From Bradyrhizobium ottawaense (GTDB lineage Bacteria > Pseudomonadota > Alphaproteobacteria > Rhizobiales > Xanthobacteraceae), in contig NZ_CP029425.2 in assembly GCF_002278135.3 (NCBI RefSeq), positions 6,114,001 to 6,178,000 of the forward strand: 64,000 bases of DNA, read 5' to 3'. This document shows positions 6,621 through 15,214 of this stretch, piece by piece. The notes below the pieces were generated by a model that saw nothing but the letters and a program-made list of their open reading frames with translations, was not told the origin of the DNA and ran no database searches. Position 1 is the first letter of the stretch, and every line of letters begins with the position of its first letter. The position numbers and the translations under genes are program-made.

Positions 6621-8360
6621 GTGATGACGATGACCCGCGGACTCCTGATTTCGGTCGGCCAGCACTCCGACAAGGGCCGCAAGCCCGTCAACCAGGACTT
6701 TCACGGCGTCCTCATTCCAGAGGAGCCGCTGCTCGGCCTGAAGGGCATCTCGGCGGTCCTCGCCGACGGCATCTCCTCTAGCAGCGTGAGCCAGATCGCC
6801 AGCGAGTCGGCGGTCAAGAGCTTCCTGATGGACTATTACTGCACGTCGGAATCCTGGACGGTGAAGACCTCCGCCCGCCGCGTGCTGGACGCCACCAATT
6901 CCTGGCTGCATGCGCAGACGCGCAAGAGCCAATATGCCTATGACCGCGACAAGGGCTATGTCTGCACCCTCAGCGCCATGGTCATCAAGGCGACCACCGC
7001 GCGCATCTTCCATGTCGGCGACTGCCGCATCTACCGCGTCGCCGGCAAGGCGCTCGAGCAGCTGACCGACGATCACCGCATCATCGTGTCATCGGAGCAG
7101 ACCTATCTCGGCCGCGCGCTCGGCATCAATCCGCAGCTCGAGATCGACTACCTGGCGTTCGAGGTCGAGGCCGGCGACACGTTCCTGCTGGCGACCGACG
7201 GCGCTTACGAATTCGTCGACGCGCGCTTCATCACGAGCGCGCTGAACGAGCACGCAGGCGAGCTCGACGGTGCGGCGAGGGCGATCGTCGAGGAAGCCTA
7301 CCGGCGCGGCAGCGACGACAACATCACCGTCCAGATTATCCGCATCGACGCGGTGCCGCAGCGCGAGCCGGCCGGCATCTTCAATCAGACGTCACAATTG
7401 CCGCTGCCTCCGCTGCCTGAGCCGCGCGCGATGTTCGACGGCTACCGCATCGTCCGCGAGATCCACGGCAGCAGCCGCAGCCACATCTATCTCGCCGTCG
7501 ATGCCGAGACCGAGGAGCCGGTCGCGCTCAAGCTGCCGTCGGTCGATTTGCGCGACAACGCCGCCTATCTCAAGCGCTTCCTGATGGAGGAGTGGATCGC
7601 GCGCCGGATCGACAGCCCTCACGTGCTGAAGCCGCTGTCGCAGTCGCGGCGCCGCAATTATCTCTATGTCGCGACCGAATTCGTCGAGGGGCAGACCCTG
7701 AAGCAGTGGATGACCGACAATCCGCGCCCCGATCTCGAAACCGTGCGTGGCATCATTGAGCAGATCGCCGCGGGCCTGCGCGCCTTCCACCGCATGGAGA
7801 TGCTGCATCAGGATCTCAGGCCCGAAAATATCCTGATCGACAAGACCGGCACCGCGAAGATCATCGACTTCGGATCGGTCAGGGTTGCGGGCGTCGCGGA
7901 GGCTGCGCCACGGGACGAGGCCGACGAAATCCTGGGCACGGTCCAGTATACGGCGCCGGAGTATTTTCTCGGGCAAGGCGGCTCACCGCGCTCCGACATG
8001 TTTTCGCTTGCGGTGATCTGCTACCAGATGCTGACCGGAAAGCTTCCCTACGGCGCCCAGATTGCCAGGATCCGGCGCAAGGCGGACGTGCGGAGGCTCA
8101 AATATCGCTCCGCAGACGACGACCGCAATGTGCCGGCCTGGATCGACGGCGCGCTCCGCCGCGCGCTGCATCCCGATCCCTACAAGCGGCACGAGGACCT
8201 GTCCGAATTCGTCTTCGAGCTTCGCACGCCCAATCCAGCCTATCTGGACACGCGGATCACGCCGCTATTGGAGCGCAGCCCGCTGATGTTCTGGAAGCTG
8301 ACCTCCGCGGCACTCGCCTGCGCCGTCGTCGTGCTGCTGGCGCTGCTGCACGCGCGCTAG
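6621..8360 (+). CDS. Fused PP2C-type protein phosphatase and serine/threonine protein kinase, C-terminal membrane anchor
   Basis: The 579-residue protein has two opposing catalytic domains. Residues about 6-245 are a PP2C phosphatase with metal-binding acidic residues in NQDFHG (D26), ADGISS (D49), ATDGAYEF (D193) and GSDDNIT (D232/D233). Residues about 273-530 are a protein kinase with lysine K304, HQDLRPEN (catalytic D398, N403), DFG at 416-418 and APE at 445-447. The HRD arginine is glutamine (non-RD kinase), and the glycine loop HGSSRSHIYLA is degenerate. A hydrophobic segment near 557-577 would anchor it in the membrane with both domains cytoplasmic. Similar fusions occur beside nitrate assimilation genes in pseudomonads. 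Location behind a nitrite channel suggests post-translational control of nitrogen oxyanion transport (inferred). Start at 6621, 6624 or 6630 is unresolved. Confidence 0.88.
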   Translation: MMTMTRGLLISVGQHSDKGRKPVNQDFHGVLIPEEPLLGLKGISAVLADGISSSSVSQIASESAVKSFLMDYYCTSESWTVKTSARRVLDATNSWLHAQTRKSQYAYDRDKGYVCTLSAMVIKATTARIFHVGDCRIYRVAGKALEQLTDDHRIIVSSEQTYLGRALGINPQLEIDYLAFEVEAGDTFLLATDGAYEFVDARFITSALNEHAGELDGAARAIVEEAYRRGSDDNITVQIIRIDAVPQREPAGIFNQTSQLPLPPLPEPRAMFDGYRIVREIHGSSRSHIYLAVDAETEEPVALKLPSVDLRDNAAYLKRFLMEEWIARRIDSPHVLKPLSQSRRRNYLYVATEFVEGQTLKQWMTDNPRPDLETVRGIIEQIAAGLRAFHRMEMLHQDLRPENILIDKTGTAKIIDFGSVRVAGVAEAAPRDEADEILGTVQYTAPEYFLGQGGSPRSDMFSLAVICYQMLTGKLPYGAQIARIRRKADVRRLKYRSADDDRNVPAWIDGALRRALHPDPYKRHEDLSEFVFELRTPNPAYLDTRITPLLERSPLMFWKLTSAALACAVVVLLALLHAR

Positions 8361-8438
8361 GGCCGAAGCGTCAGCTTCTGGCGGTAATGCGGAAATTCTA
8401 TCGAGGTCTCCCCTGGATCAATCTTTTGTCGGACGCGT

Positions 8439-8561
8439 TCATCGGCGCCGACTATCTGCCAGCGTAATAGCGCCTGCAGCCACTAGGACAATGATGATGA
8501 CCGTGGCAAGCGCCTCCACCGAGGCAAAGGTGTCGTACCAGCTGTTCCAAAGCTCAAGCAT
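8439..8561 (-). CDS. Small single-span membrane protein (40 residues), unknown function
   Basis: This short frame encodes MLELWNSWYDTFASVEALAT, then a hydrophobic VIIIVLVAAGAITL segment and an ADSRRR tail. A plausible Shine-Dalgarno (AGAGG, 7 bases before ATG) is present. One transmembrane helix with a positively charged C-terminus suggests an inner-membrane micropeptide. It lies alone, downstream of and convergent with the phosphatase-kinase gene. No family is recognised. Support is the composition and the ribosome site only, so it may not be expressed. Confidence 0.45.
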   Translation of the reverse strand: MLELWNSWYDTFASVEALATVIIIVLVAAGAITLADSRRR

Positions 8562-8785
8562 GCGCTGGCCTCTATCGAGCGCCGCCCATCAGCGATAGAC
8601 TACACTTTCTCAAAAGGACGCGCCTTCGCGCGCAAGCACAATGCTGCGTTTCGCCGCGTGCCTTTTGATCGCGCGGCAACGTGACCCATGCCGAAGATGT
8701 TGACCAACTGTGAAGTGGTTTACATCCTTGGGGTCTTGGCTCGGGCTAAAGTGGCGAAGGCTTCTTACTTTGAAGGAGGCATCCA

Positions 8786-8992
8786 ATGCTCGCGGCAATC
8801 AGATGGAACTCCCGATATAACGCTCGCGAATGGGTGATGAAGGCTGGGGCGCTCGTCGTCCAACTCCGCGCACCGAATGCAAACCGACAGACCGGTGAAA
8901 GTAAGTCGAGGCGGCCACTCTGGAAGCACTTCGACGACACCCATCATTGGGACGCAACCGCGGAGGAATGGGTCCCAAACCCTGACCGGTGA
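8786..8992 (+). CDS. Small hypothetical protein (68 residues)
   Basis: The frame starts MLAAIRWNSRYNAREWVMKAG and is preceded by an excellent Shine-Dalgarno (GAAGGAGG, 6 bases before ATG). The product is basic and tryptophan-rich, with no membrane segment or recognised domain; the C-terminal half reads RRPLWKHFDDTHHWDATAEEW. It stands alone in a long gene-poor stretch. The ribosome site argues for a real gene; nothing indicates its role. Confidence 0.45.
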   Translation: MLAAIRWNSRYNAREWVMKAGALVVQLRAPNANRQTGESKSRRPLWKHFDDTHHWDATAEEWVPNPDR

Positions 8993-9607
8993 TCGCAACG
9001 CATTGTGCGCGCACCGGCCGAATTCGGAGACTTCAAGATGCCCGTTGCTGACGGGCCCGTCTAGCGGTGAGGCGGCGTCTTGACTTGCTCTGACATCCGT
9101 ATCACGGACTGACGCAGTCGGCCCTACGGGGCTTGATCGTAGGCCTGCAGGATCCTGACAAAATCAGCCATGCTGGATCGATCTTGGCTTTCAGCCATAG
9201 CCGCAATCTGAGTATTGGACGCGGGCCCTGCCAGAACCGCATCAAGAGATCGGCGATGTTTCTCATGGCGTACTCTCTGCACCAACCATGGCAATAAGCA
9301 TCAATTGAGCGGCAAAGCGCCCGCTAGTTCGGGAGAAGGGCCGGCGGGCGCTACGCCGCCGGCCTTGTCCCGCAACTGCCGGCTCACAGGGCCGGTTCCG
9401 TTGCTTTCCACTCTGGATGCATCGGTAACACCAAGCACTTGGTCGGCGCCATCGCGCGCAGGTATGAAGTGACCATACCTAGGTAGACTTGGGTTGGTGA
9501 ATCGGGATCAGTCGACCAAGTGTAGGTTTAATCGCTGGTAGGTTGACGACTTGCGTGGATGGCCCAACTCGTACGCGTCCGCACTGCCCCGGCATTCCGG
9601 CGGGCCA
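8993..9607. other. Gene-poor intergenic stretch with GC hairpins
   Basis: No convincing gene is seen. A minus-strand frame at 9124-9282 (52 codons from a GTG) has protein-like composition but a weak start. A long hairpin with 9-bp GC arms (GGCCGGCGG / CCGCCGGCC) lies at 9339-9364. Another, GCGGGCC / GGCCCGC at 9600-9617, overlaps the end of the dioxygenase gene with the stop codon in its loop. Neither has a clear U-tract. Confidence 0.5.
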
Positions 9608-10525
9608 TCAGGCCCGCTCCACAGCCTTCACCCCGAGCGGCGTCGGCGCCATGCCGCCGCCGGGCTTGAGGTGGAATTCGTAGGTCATCAGATGCCACTG
9701 ACCGTTCGCCTTGGAGCCGTCCGGCATCGCGGGATCGTTGCGCGGCTCGACCTTGGCGACGAGATCATCCTTGACCCCGAACACCACGTCGGAATCCAGA
9801 TATTTGTCGCCGTCCATGAAGACGTGCGTGATCAGGGGCTCGTATCCCCTCGCGTTGACCAGGAAGTGCACATGCGCCGGGCGCATCGGATGACGCTTGG
9901 TCTGCACGATCATCTCGCCGACCGGGCCGTCGGTCGGGATCGGATAGCTGCATGGCAAAATGGTACGGAAGAAGAAGCGGCCGTCGTTATCGGTGATGAA
10001 GCGCGCCCGCGCCGAAGCGCCGACCTCGTCATAGTTCGGCTTCTGGGAATCGTAGAAGCCGTCATCATCGGCATGCCAGACGTCGACGGGGACATTGGCC
10101 AGCGGCTTGCCCTGGAGGTCGGTGACGCGGCTCTGCACGAACATCCGCTCGCCGGTTTGATTGTTCGGCGAGATGTCGGTGCCATGCGCGGTCACCTTGT
10201 GCTCGCCGACATAGAACGGGCCGAGCACGGTGGTCTGGGTGGCGCCGTCGCGGTCGCGATGGTTGACCGCGTCGACCAGCATGGAGACACCGAGCACGTC
10301 GGACAGCAGGATGAACTCCTGGCGGGTGTCGGTGCATTTCTGACCGGTGCGGGTCAGGAAATCGATGGCGTAGTCCCATTCCTCGAAGGTGAGACCCGTC
10401 TTGCTCACGTAATCGTGCAGCGACTTCACCAGTTCCTGGAGCAGGAATTTGGCGCGCGGATTGGGCGTGCTGTCGAAGCTTTTCACGACGGCCTGGGTGA
10501 GATCAGTCTCGTTGAACTGGGTCAT
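9608..10525 (-). CDS. Intradiol ring-cleavage dioxygenase (catechol/hydroxyquinol 1,2-dioxygenase family)
   Basis: The 305-residue cytoplasmic non-haem Fe(III) enzyme opens a catechol-type ring between the hydroxyls to a muconate product. The N-terminal about 95 residues form the helical dimerisation domain and the rest the beta-sandwich. All four iron ligands are visible with family spacing: Y158 (DGFYDS), Y194 (CSYPIP), H218 and H220 (RPAHVHF). DVWHADDDGFYD resembles hydroxyquinol 1,2-dioxygenases more than catechol 1,2-dioxygenases, so hydroxyquinol is the more likely substrate (inferred). No other aromatic catabolic gene is adjacent. It is transcribed divergently from the serine hydrolase gene at 10684. 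Confidence 0.88.
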   Translation of the reverse strand: MTQFNETDLTQAVVKSFDSTPNPRAKFLLQELVKSLHDYVSKTGLTFEEWDYAIDFLTRTGQKCTDTRQEFILLSDVLGVSMLVDAVNHRDRDGATQTTVLGPFYVGEHKVTAHGTDISPNNQTGERMFVQSRVTDLQGKPLANVPVDVWHADDDGFYDSQKPNYDEVGASARARFITDNDGRFFFRTILPCSYPIPTDGPVGEMIVQTKRHPMRPAHVHFLVNARGYEPLITHVFMDGDKYLDSDVVFGVKDDLVAKVEPRNDPAMPDGSKANGQWHLMTYEFHLKPGGGMAPTPLGVKAVERA

Positions 10526-10601
10526 GATAGTTTGCCCTGCGTTTTCTCATTGGCCCCGGGGGGCTTGGAGGCGTTCCAGGGGCCAGCCTACACCAGTCGG
10601 C

Positions 10602-10624
10602 CCGCTCGCGTTAAGCGCGAGCGG
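10602..10624. promoter_or_regulatory. Palindrome in divergent promoter region
   Basis: A 9-bp perfect inverted repeat (CCGCTCGCG / CGCGAGCGG) with a 5-base centre TTAAG lies between the dioxygenase and the serine hydrolase genes. It has the geometry of an operator for a dimeric regulator, but no regulator gene is adjacent. Confidence 0.35.
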
Positions 10625-10683
10625 CTTGGAATGGGGCCGTCATTTGGCTATCAACGGACCGACAAAACTGCCCGGAGGAACTG

Positions 10684-11958
10684 ATGCTCGCTCCCACCCC
10701 CGCCTCGCCCGAATCCGTCGGCATGTCCAAGGCCGCGCTCGACCGCATCGATGCGCATCTGAGGAAACGGTACATCGATGCCGGCCGCTTCCCCGGCACG
10801 CATCTTCTCGTCTACCGCCGCGGCAAGGTCGCGCACAGCTCGGTTCAAGGCTTTGCCGACGTCGAGCGCAAGCTGTCGGTCAAGGACGACACCATCTACC
10901 GCATCTATTCCATGACCAAGCCGCTCACCAGCGTCGCCTTCATGATGCTGGTCGAGGAAGGCCTGGTCGCGATCGACGAGCCCGTCGCCAAGTACATTCC
11001 GGAATGGAAGGATCTCGGCGTGTTCATCGCCGGCAACTCGCCGGCCTTTCTGACCCGGCCGCCGTCCCGGCCGATGCTGATCGTCGACCTCCTGCGCCAC
11101 ACGTCCGGCCTCACCTACGGCTTCCAGCAACGCTCCAATGTCGATGCCGCCTACCGCACCGAAAAGATCGGCGAGGTCGAGAAGTCGGGCACGCTCCAGA
11201 CCATGATCGAGGCTCTGGCCAAGATCCCGCTGGAATTCTCGCCGGGCGAGGCCTGGAACTACTCGGTCGCAACCGACGTGCTCGGCTATCTCGTCGGCAA
11301 GATCTCGGGAATCCCCTTCGAGCAATTCCTGAAGCAACGCATCCTCGACCCGCTCGGCATGACCGACACCGACTTCCACGTGCCGGCCTCCAAGGCGCAT
11401 CGGTTCGCGGCCTGCTATTCCGCAGATCCCGGTGGCGGCATGACCTTCCATGCCGGCCAGCGCCGCGAAGGCCTGACACTTCAGGACGATCCGACAACGA
11501 GCTCGTTCCTCACCCCGCCCTCCTTCATCTCCGGCGGCGGCGGCCTCTGCTCGACGGTCGCAGACTATCTCACCTTCTGCCGCGCACTGCTCAACGGCGG
11601 CGAGCTCGGCGGTATCAGGCTGATCGGACCGAAAACGCTGGCCCTGATGACCAGCAACCACATTCCGGGCGGCCGCGCCCTGCCCGAAGTGTCGCGCTCG
11701 CTGTTCTCCGAGGCCGCCTATACCGGCATCGGCTTCGGTCTCGGCTTCGCGGTGACCATGCGCCCCGCAGAGACGCTGATCGCCGGCAGCCCCGGCGAAT
11801 ACAATTGGGGCGGCGCGGCCACGACCTCGTTCTGGATCGATCCGGCCGAAGAGCTGATCGCGATCTTCATGACGCAGGTGCTGCCGTCGAGCGCCTACCC
11901 GATCCGGCGCGAGCTGCGCAGCATGGTCTACGCCGCGATCACCGAGAGCAATCTGTAA
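10684..11958 (+). CDS. Serine hydrolase of the class C beta-lactamase family (EstB-like esterase)
   Basis: The 424-residue enzyme has the SxxK nucleophile motif S76-M-T-K79 (YSMTKP) and a YSV motif at Y193 (WNYSVATDVLG) in place of YxN, as in EstB-type esterases and 6-aminohexanoate-dimer hydrolase relatives. There is no signal peptide, so it is probably cytoplasmic and acts as an esterase or amidase, not as a resistance beta-lactamase. GGAGG lies just before the ATG. The HTSGLTYGF stretch is typical of the family. The natural substrate is unknown; the divergent dioxygenase could hint at aromatic ester breakdown, but this is weak. Confidence 0.85.
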   Translation: MLAPTPASPESVGMSKAALDRIDAHLRKRYIDAGRFPGTHLLVYRRGKVAHSSVQGFADVERKLSVKDDTIYRIYSMTKPLTSVAFMMLVEEGLVAIDEPVAKYIPEWKDLGVFIAGNSPAFLTRPPSRPMLIVDLLRHTSGLTYGFQQRSNVDAAYRTEKIGEVEKSGTLQTMIEALAKIPLEFSPGEAWNYSVATDVLGYLVGKISGIPFEQFLKQRILDPLGMTDTDFHVPASKAHRFAACYSADPGGGMTFHAGQRREGLTLQDDPTTSSFLTPPSFISGGGGLCSTVADYLTFCRALLNGGELGGIRLIGPKTLALMTSNHIPGGRALPEVSRSLFSEAAYTGIGFGLGFAVTMRPAETLIAGSPGEYNWGGAATTSFWIDPAEELIAIFMTQVLPSSAYPIRRELRSMVYAAITESNL

Positions 11959-11969
11959 CCAATCCAGCC

Positions 11970-11996
11970 GATCCCGCAGCCCACCGCCGCGGGATC
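11970..11996. terminator. Inverted repeat between convergent genes
   Basis: An 8-bp perfect stem GATCCCGC / GCGGGATC with an 11-base loop lies between the convergent hydrolase and TRAP permease genes. It may act as a bidirectional terminator, although no T-run is present. Confidence 0.35.
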
Positions 11997-12010
11997 GCGC
12001 CATCAGACGC

Positions 12011-13330
12011 TCATTTGAGCATCTCCGGCACGATCAGGCGCGGCAGGAACAGCGACACGCTTGGCCAGACGATGACGGCCGCGAGCACGAGCAGCATCGG
12101 GATCAGCATGATCACCGTGTCCTTCAGAGCATAGCGCAGCCGCACGCCGGCGATCGAACAGGCGATCATCAGACACAGGCCGTAGGGCGGCGTCACCAGT
12201 CCGAACGCCAGCGACACGATGGAAATGATCGCGAACTGGACCGGATGGAGATCGACGGACCTGGCCAGTGGTTCCAGCACGGTGCCGACGATGACTATCG
12301 CCGGGATGGCGTCGAGGAAGCAGCCCAACACCAGAAAGCAGAAGGCGATGAAGAAGCCGGCTGAGACAGTGCCCATGCCCCATGTCGAGACGTTGGCCAG
12401 CAGCTCCTGAGGGATCTTGTAGTAGGCGAGCAGCCAGCCGAACGCACTTGCGGTGCCGACGCAGAACAGAGCCACGCCGGCAAGGCGCCCGGTGTCGAGC
12501 AGGGCCTTGTACAATTCCCGTATGCCTGTCTCTCGATAGAAGAACGCCGACAGCGCGACGGAATATAGCACCGCGACGCAGGCGGACTCGGTTGCGGTGA
12601 ACCAGCCGAGCAGAATGCCCCCAACGATGATGAAGGGCGTCATCAGCGCCGGAATTGACTTCCAGATGGCGCATCGCATCTCGACCCAGCTTGCCTTCGG
12701 ATAGGTCGGGTAGCCGCGGCGCACTGCATAGACGTGCACCGTCGCCATCTGCGCGCCCGCGATCAGCAAACCCGGCACGATGCCGGCCAGATACATCGCC
12801 GCAATCGAGGTCGAGATCAGCCCGCCCCACACGATCATGAGGATCGACGGCGGGATGATGACCGCCAGGACCGCCGACACCGCAGTTATTGCAATCGAGA
12901 ACGAGAGATCGTAGCCCTCCTTGGTCTGTGCATCGATGAATATCTTTGACTGGCTCGCTGCATCAGCGGTGGAGGAGCCCGAGATGCCGGCAAAGAATAC
13001 CGACAGCACGACATTGATCTGCGCCAGCGATCCGGGCCAGTGCCCGACCATCGAGCGCGACAGCGCCACCAGGCGATCGGTGATGCCGCCGATGCTCATC
13101 AGGTTGGCCGTCAGCAGGAAGAACGGCACCGCGAGCAGGATGAATGAATTGTAGGCGTTGAAGGTTTCCTGCGCGAGCATCATCATCGAGAGATGAGGCT
13201 CGATCAGCAGAATCGGCACGCAGGCAAGGCCGAGCGCGAAGGCGACCGGCACGCGCACGATGAGCAGGCCGATGAAAACCCCGAACAGCACCATCGCGGC
13301 CTGTCCGGCGGAGAGTACATTGCCGCTCAT
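12011..13330 (-). CDS. TRAP transporter large permease (DctM/TRAP-T 12-TM type)
   Basis: The 439-residue inner-membrane protein with about 12 hydrophobic segments is the ion-coupled transport subunit of a tripartite ATP-independent periplasmic transporter. Family patterns are visible: FFAGISGSSTADAASQSKIF near residues 112-131 and TPPYGLCLMIACSIAGV towards the C-terminus. It overlaps the small permease gene by 4 bp (ATGA), so the two are translationally coupled. Together with the binding protein at 13927-14925 it forms a complete TRAP system. The substrate, probably an organic acid, cannot be deduced. Confidence 0.92.
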   Translation of the reverse strand: MSGNVLSAGQAAMVLFGVFIGLLIVRVPVAFALGLACVPILLIEPHLSMMMLAQETFNAYNSFILLAVPFFLLTANLMSIGGITDRLVALSRSMVGHWPGSLAQINVVLSVFFAGISGSSTADAASQSKIFIDAQTKEGYDLSFSIAITAVSAVLAVIIPPSILMIVWGGLISTSIAAMYLAGIVPGLLIAGAQMATVHVYAVRRGYPTYPKASWVEMRCAIWKSIPALMTPFIIVGGILLGWFTATESACVAVLYSVALSAFFYRETGIRELYKALLDTGRLAGVALFCVGTASAFGWLLAYYKIPQELLANVSTWGMGTVSAGFFIAFCFLVLGCFLDAIPAIVIVGTVLEPLARSVDLHPVQFAIISIVSLAFGLVTPPYGLCLMIACSIAGVRLRYALKDTVIMLIPMLLVLAAVIVWPSVSLFLPRLIVPEMLK

Positions 13331-13842
13331 CGCCCTGCCCCAACCAGAATTCGCATTTCATCGATGATCTGTTCACCCGCAAAGACGATCCACGTCACGC
13401 CGGTCACAGGCCAGGCGACGTGAATCAGCCAAAGCGGCAGATCGGCCAGCTCTGAAGTCCTGTTCCAGGCAAAGCGGGTGAACTCGAGGCCGGCCGATAC
13501 GAACACCAGCGCCAGCGCCAGTATGCCGAGCCGCGCGAGGATTCGCACCGCGGCCTCCGACCGCCGCGACAGGTCAGGCCACACATCGACCTCGAAATGC
13601 TGCGCTTCGCGCACGCCGACCATGGCGCCGATCATGATCGTCCAGACGAACAGGAAGCGCGCCATCTCCTCCGTCCAGATGTAGGACGGAATGAAGGGCG
13701 TGTAGCGTGAGATGATTTGCAGCGTGACCGGAACAACCAGGACGCCGACGCAGGTGGCCAGCAGGAATTCCAGCAGCTTCGCATAGGCCGCCGATACGCG
13801 GCGCCACAGCGACGGTGTGGACGGGACGGGCATTTCAGACAT
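13327..13842 (-). CDS. TRAP transporter small permease (DctQ type)
   Basis: A 171-residue protein with four membrane segments, the usual size and layout of DctQ subunits. It contains the typical RYTPFIPSYIWTEEMARFLFVW region with its WxEExAR pattern and a GAMVGVREAQHFEVD loop. It bridges the binding protein and the large permease. It lies 84 bp downstream of the binding protein gene, with a hairpin in the gap, and overlaps dctM by 4 bp. Confidence 0.9.
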   Translation of the reverse strand: MSEMPVPSTPSLWRRVSAAYAKLLEFLLATCVGVLVVPVTLQIISRYTPFIPSYIWTEEMARFLFVWTIMIGAMVGVREAQHFEVDVWPDLSRRSEAAVRILARLGILALALVFVSAGLEFTRFAWNRTSELADLPLWLIHVAWPVTGVTWIVFAGEQIIDEMRILVGAGR

Positions 13843-13874
13843 TGGGGCTCCGTGCAGCAGCTCATCCGCCAGCT

Positions 13875-13900
13875 CCGGGCAAGAAGCGGGGCTTGCCCGG
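13875..13900 (-). repeat. Hairpin between TRAP binding-protein and small-permease genes
   Basis: A 9-bp perfect inverted repeat CCGGGCAAG / CTTGCCCGG with an 8-base loop lies 26 bp after the binding-protein stop. The position mirrors the nrtA-nrtB hairpin and could set a higher level for the binding protein. Confidence 0.6.
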
Positions 13901-13926
13901 ACGTGCTGTCGGCGGACGCAAAGACC

Positions 13927-14925
13927 TCAGACGACGTTGATCTTCTCGAAAATGCCCTCCGCACCGATTTCCTTGGCGTAGGTGGCCATCACGGGGTCGG
14001 CAAGCTTCTTCATGGCGTCCCGCTCCTCGAAGGGAACGCGCTTGAGCTTGCCGGCCTTCTCGAGCGTGTCGAGCTTGACGACCTCTTCGCTCGACTCGAG
14101 CTGACGGCCGTAGTCGCCGGCCTCCTTGCCGGCCTTCATGATCGCGTCCTGCAGCTCCTTCGGCAGGGTCTTCAGCGTCTTCACCGAGAAGCAGATCGGC
14201 CGGATCGACACGGCGTGCTGGGTCAGGTTGAGATGCGGAGCGACTTCGTAGAACTTCATCGCCTCGACGCCGGCCGCCTCGTTTTCGCCGGCCGATATCA
14301 CACCGTTCTGGATCGCGTTGTAGATCTCATTATAGGCGATCACCGTCGGGCTCATGCCGACCGCCGCAAAGGTCTTCGACCAGATCGGCGCGCCCTGCAC
14401 GCGAACCTTGAGTCCCTTGAGATCGGCGAGATTCTTGAGTGGCTTGTTGGCGAAGATGTTGCGGATGCCGCCGCCGGAATAGCCGATCAGGACGACCTCG
14501 GCCTTCGCCGCGACCTCGTCGGCGATCGGCGCCAGGATATTGGCTTCGACGACCTTGTTCATGTGCTCGATGCCCTTGAACACGAAGGGCGCGTCGATGA
14601 AGGGGGCAGCCTTGGCGAAGGTCGACATGTGAGCCGGCGAGACGATGCCGTAATCGACCGCCTTGCCCTGCGACATGTACTCGAAATACTGCTTCTCGAG
14701 GCCGAGCGAGGAGTTCCTGTGCAGGGTGAAGTTGACGGGCTTGCCGTAGTACTTCTTCACCAGCTCCTCGAACCGGAGCAGTGCCCGGTTGAAGGCGTGG
14801 TCGTCGTTGAACTGGACCGCGCCGTTCAGCGAGATCGGCGCTTGCGCCCTGAGGATCGACGGCATCCCAATCGTGGCCGCCGCAGTGGTCGCACCGATAC
14901 CAGCGAGAAATGACCTTCGCTTCAT
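13927..14925 (-). CDS. TRAP transporter periplasmic substrate-binding protein (DctP type)
   Basis: The 332-residue precursor opens with MKRRSFLAGIGATTAAATIG and ILRAQA, a Tat-like twin-arginine signal. The mature protein has the DctP-family core, including the KVRVQGAPIWSKTFAAVGMSP region in which a conserved arginine usually binds a substrate carboxylate. AGGGAGGGGAG lies just before the ATG. First gene of the binding protein-small permease-large permease operon. The 289 bp upstream contain no recognisable operator. Confidence 0.92.
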   Translation of the reverse strand: MKRRSFLAGIGATTAAATIGMPSILRAQAPISLNGAVQFNDDHAFNRALLRFEELVKKYYGKPVNFTLHRNSSLGLEKQYFEYMSQGKAVDYGIVSPAHMSTFAKAAPFIDAPFVFKGIEHMNKVVEANILAPIADEVAAKAEVVLIGYSGGGIRNIFANKPLKNLADLKGLKVRVQGAPIWSKTFAAVGMSPTVIAYNEIYNAIQNGVISAGENEAAGVEAMKFYEVAPHLNLTQHAVSIRPICFSVKTLKTLPKELQDAIMKAGKEAGDYGRQLESSEEVVKLDTLEKAGKLKRVPFEERDAMKKLADPVMATYAKEIGAEGIFEKINVV

Positions 14926-15214
14926 CGTCTCCCCTCCCTTTGATGCTCCGGCCCTGTAGCCGGGCCGTGAGCGCAGCCGGTATGCGGCTTGCGAAATGGA
15001 AGCGTATGAAAAACGTCGGCCGGACGGAAGTCATTTCGCGTGCGCTGGAGGTACTCTTCGTCGCAGGGTTACGCCCGGCACACCTGCTGCACTGCAACTC
15101 GCGCTCCTGCCGGCGCGGCCAGTCCGTATGGGCGCAGTCGCACTCTCGTAGGAGGCGGACCACGAGCGGACCTGTGCGCTGCACGCACGGACCCGCTCGC
15201 CCGTTACTGCTGGC

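Noticed and set aside
5556-7076. Long 506-codon minus-strand frame opposite the nitrite channel and kinase genes
   Set aside because: It is antisense to two clearly conserved genes, with Arg/Ala/Asp/His-rich low-information composition typical of shadow frames in GC-rich DNA.
9124-9282. 52-codon minus-strand frame from GTG ending MADFVRILQAYDQAP
   Set aside because: Composition is plausible but there is no ribosome site or clear start; it could be a relic. Left as a note in the intergenic entry.
10684-11958. Antibiotic-resistance class C beta-lactamase
   Set aside because: It has SxxK but YSV instead of YxN and lacks a signal peptide; it fits EstB-type esterases.
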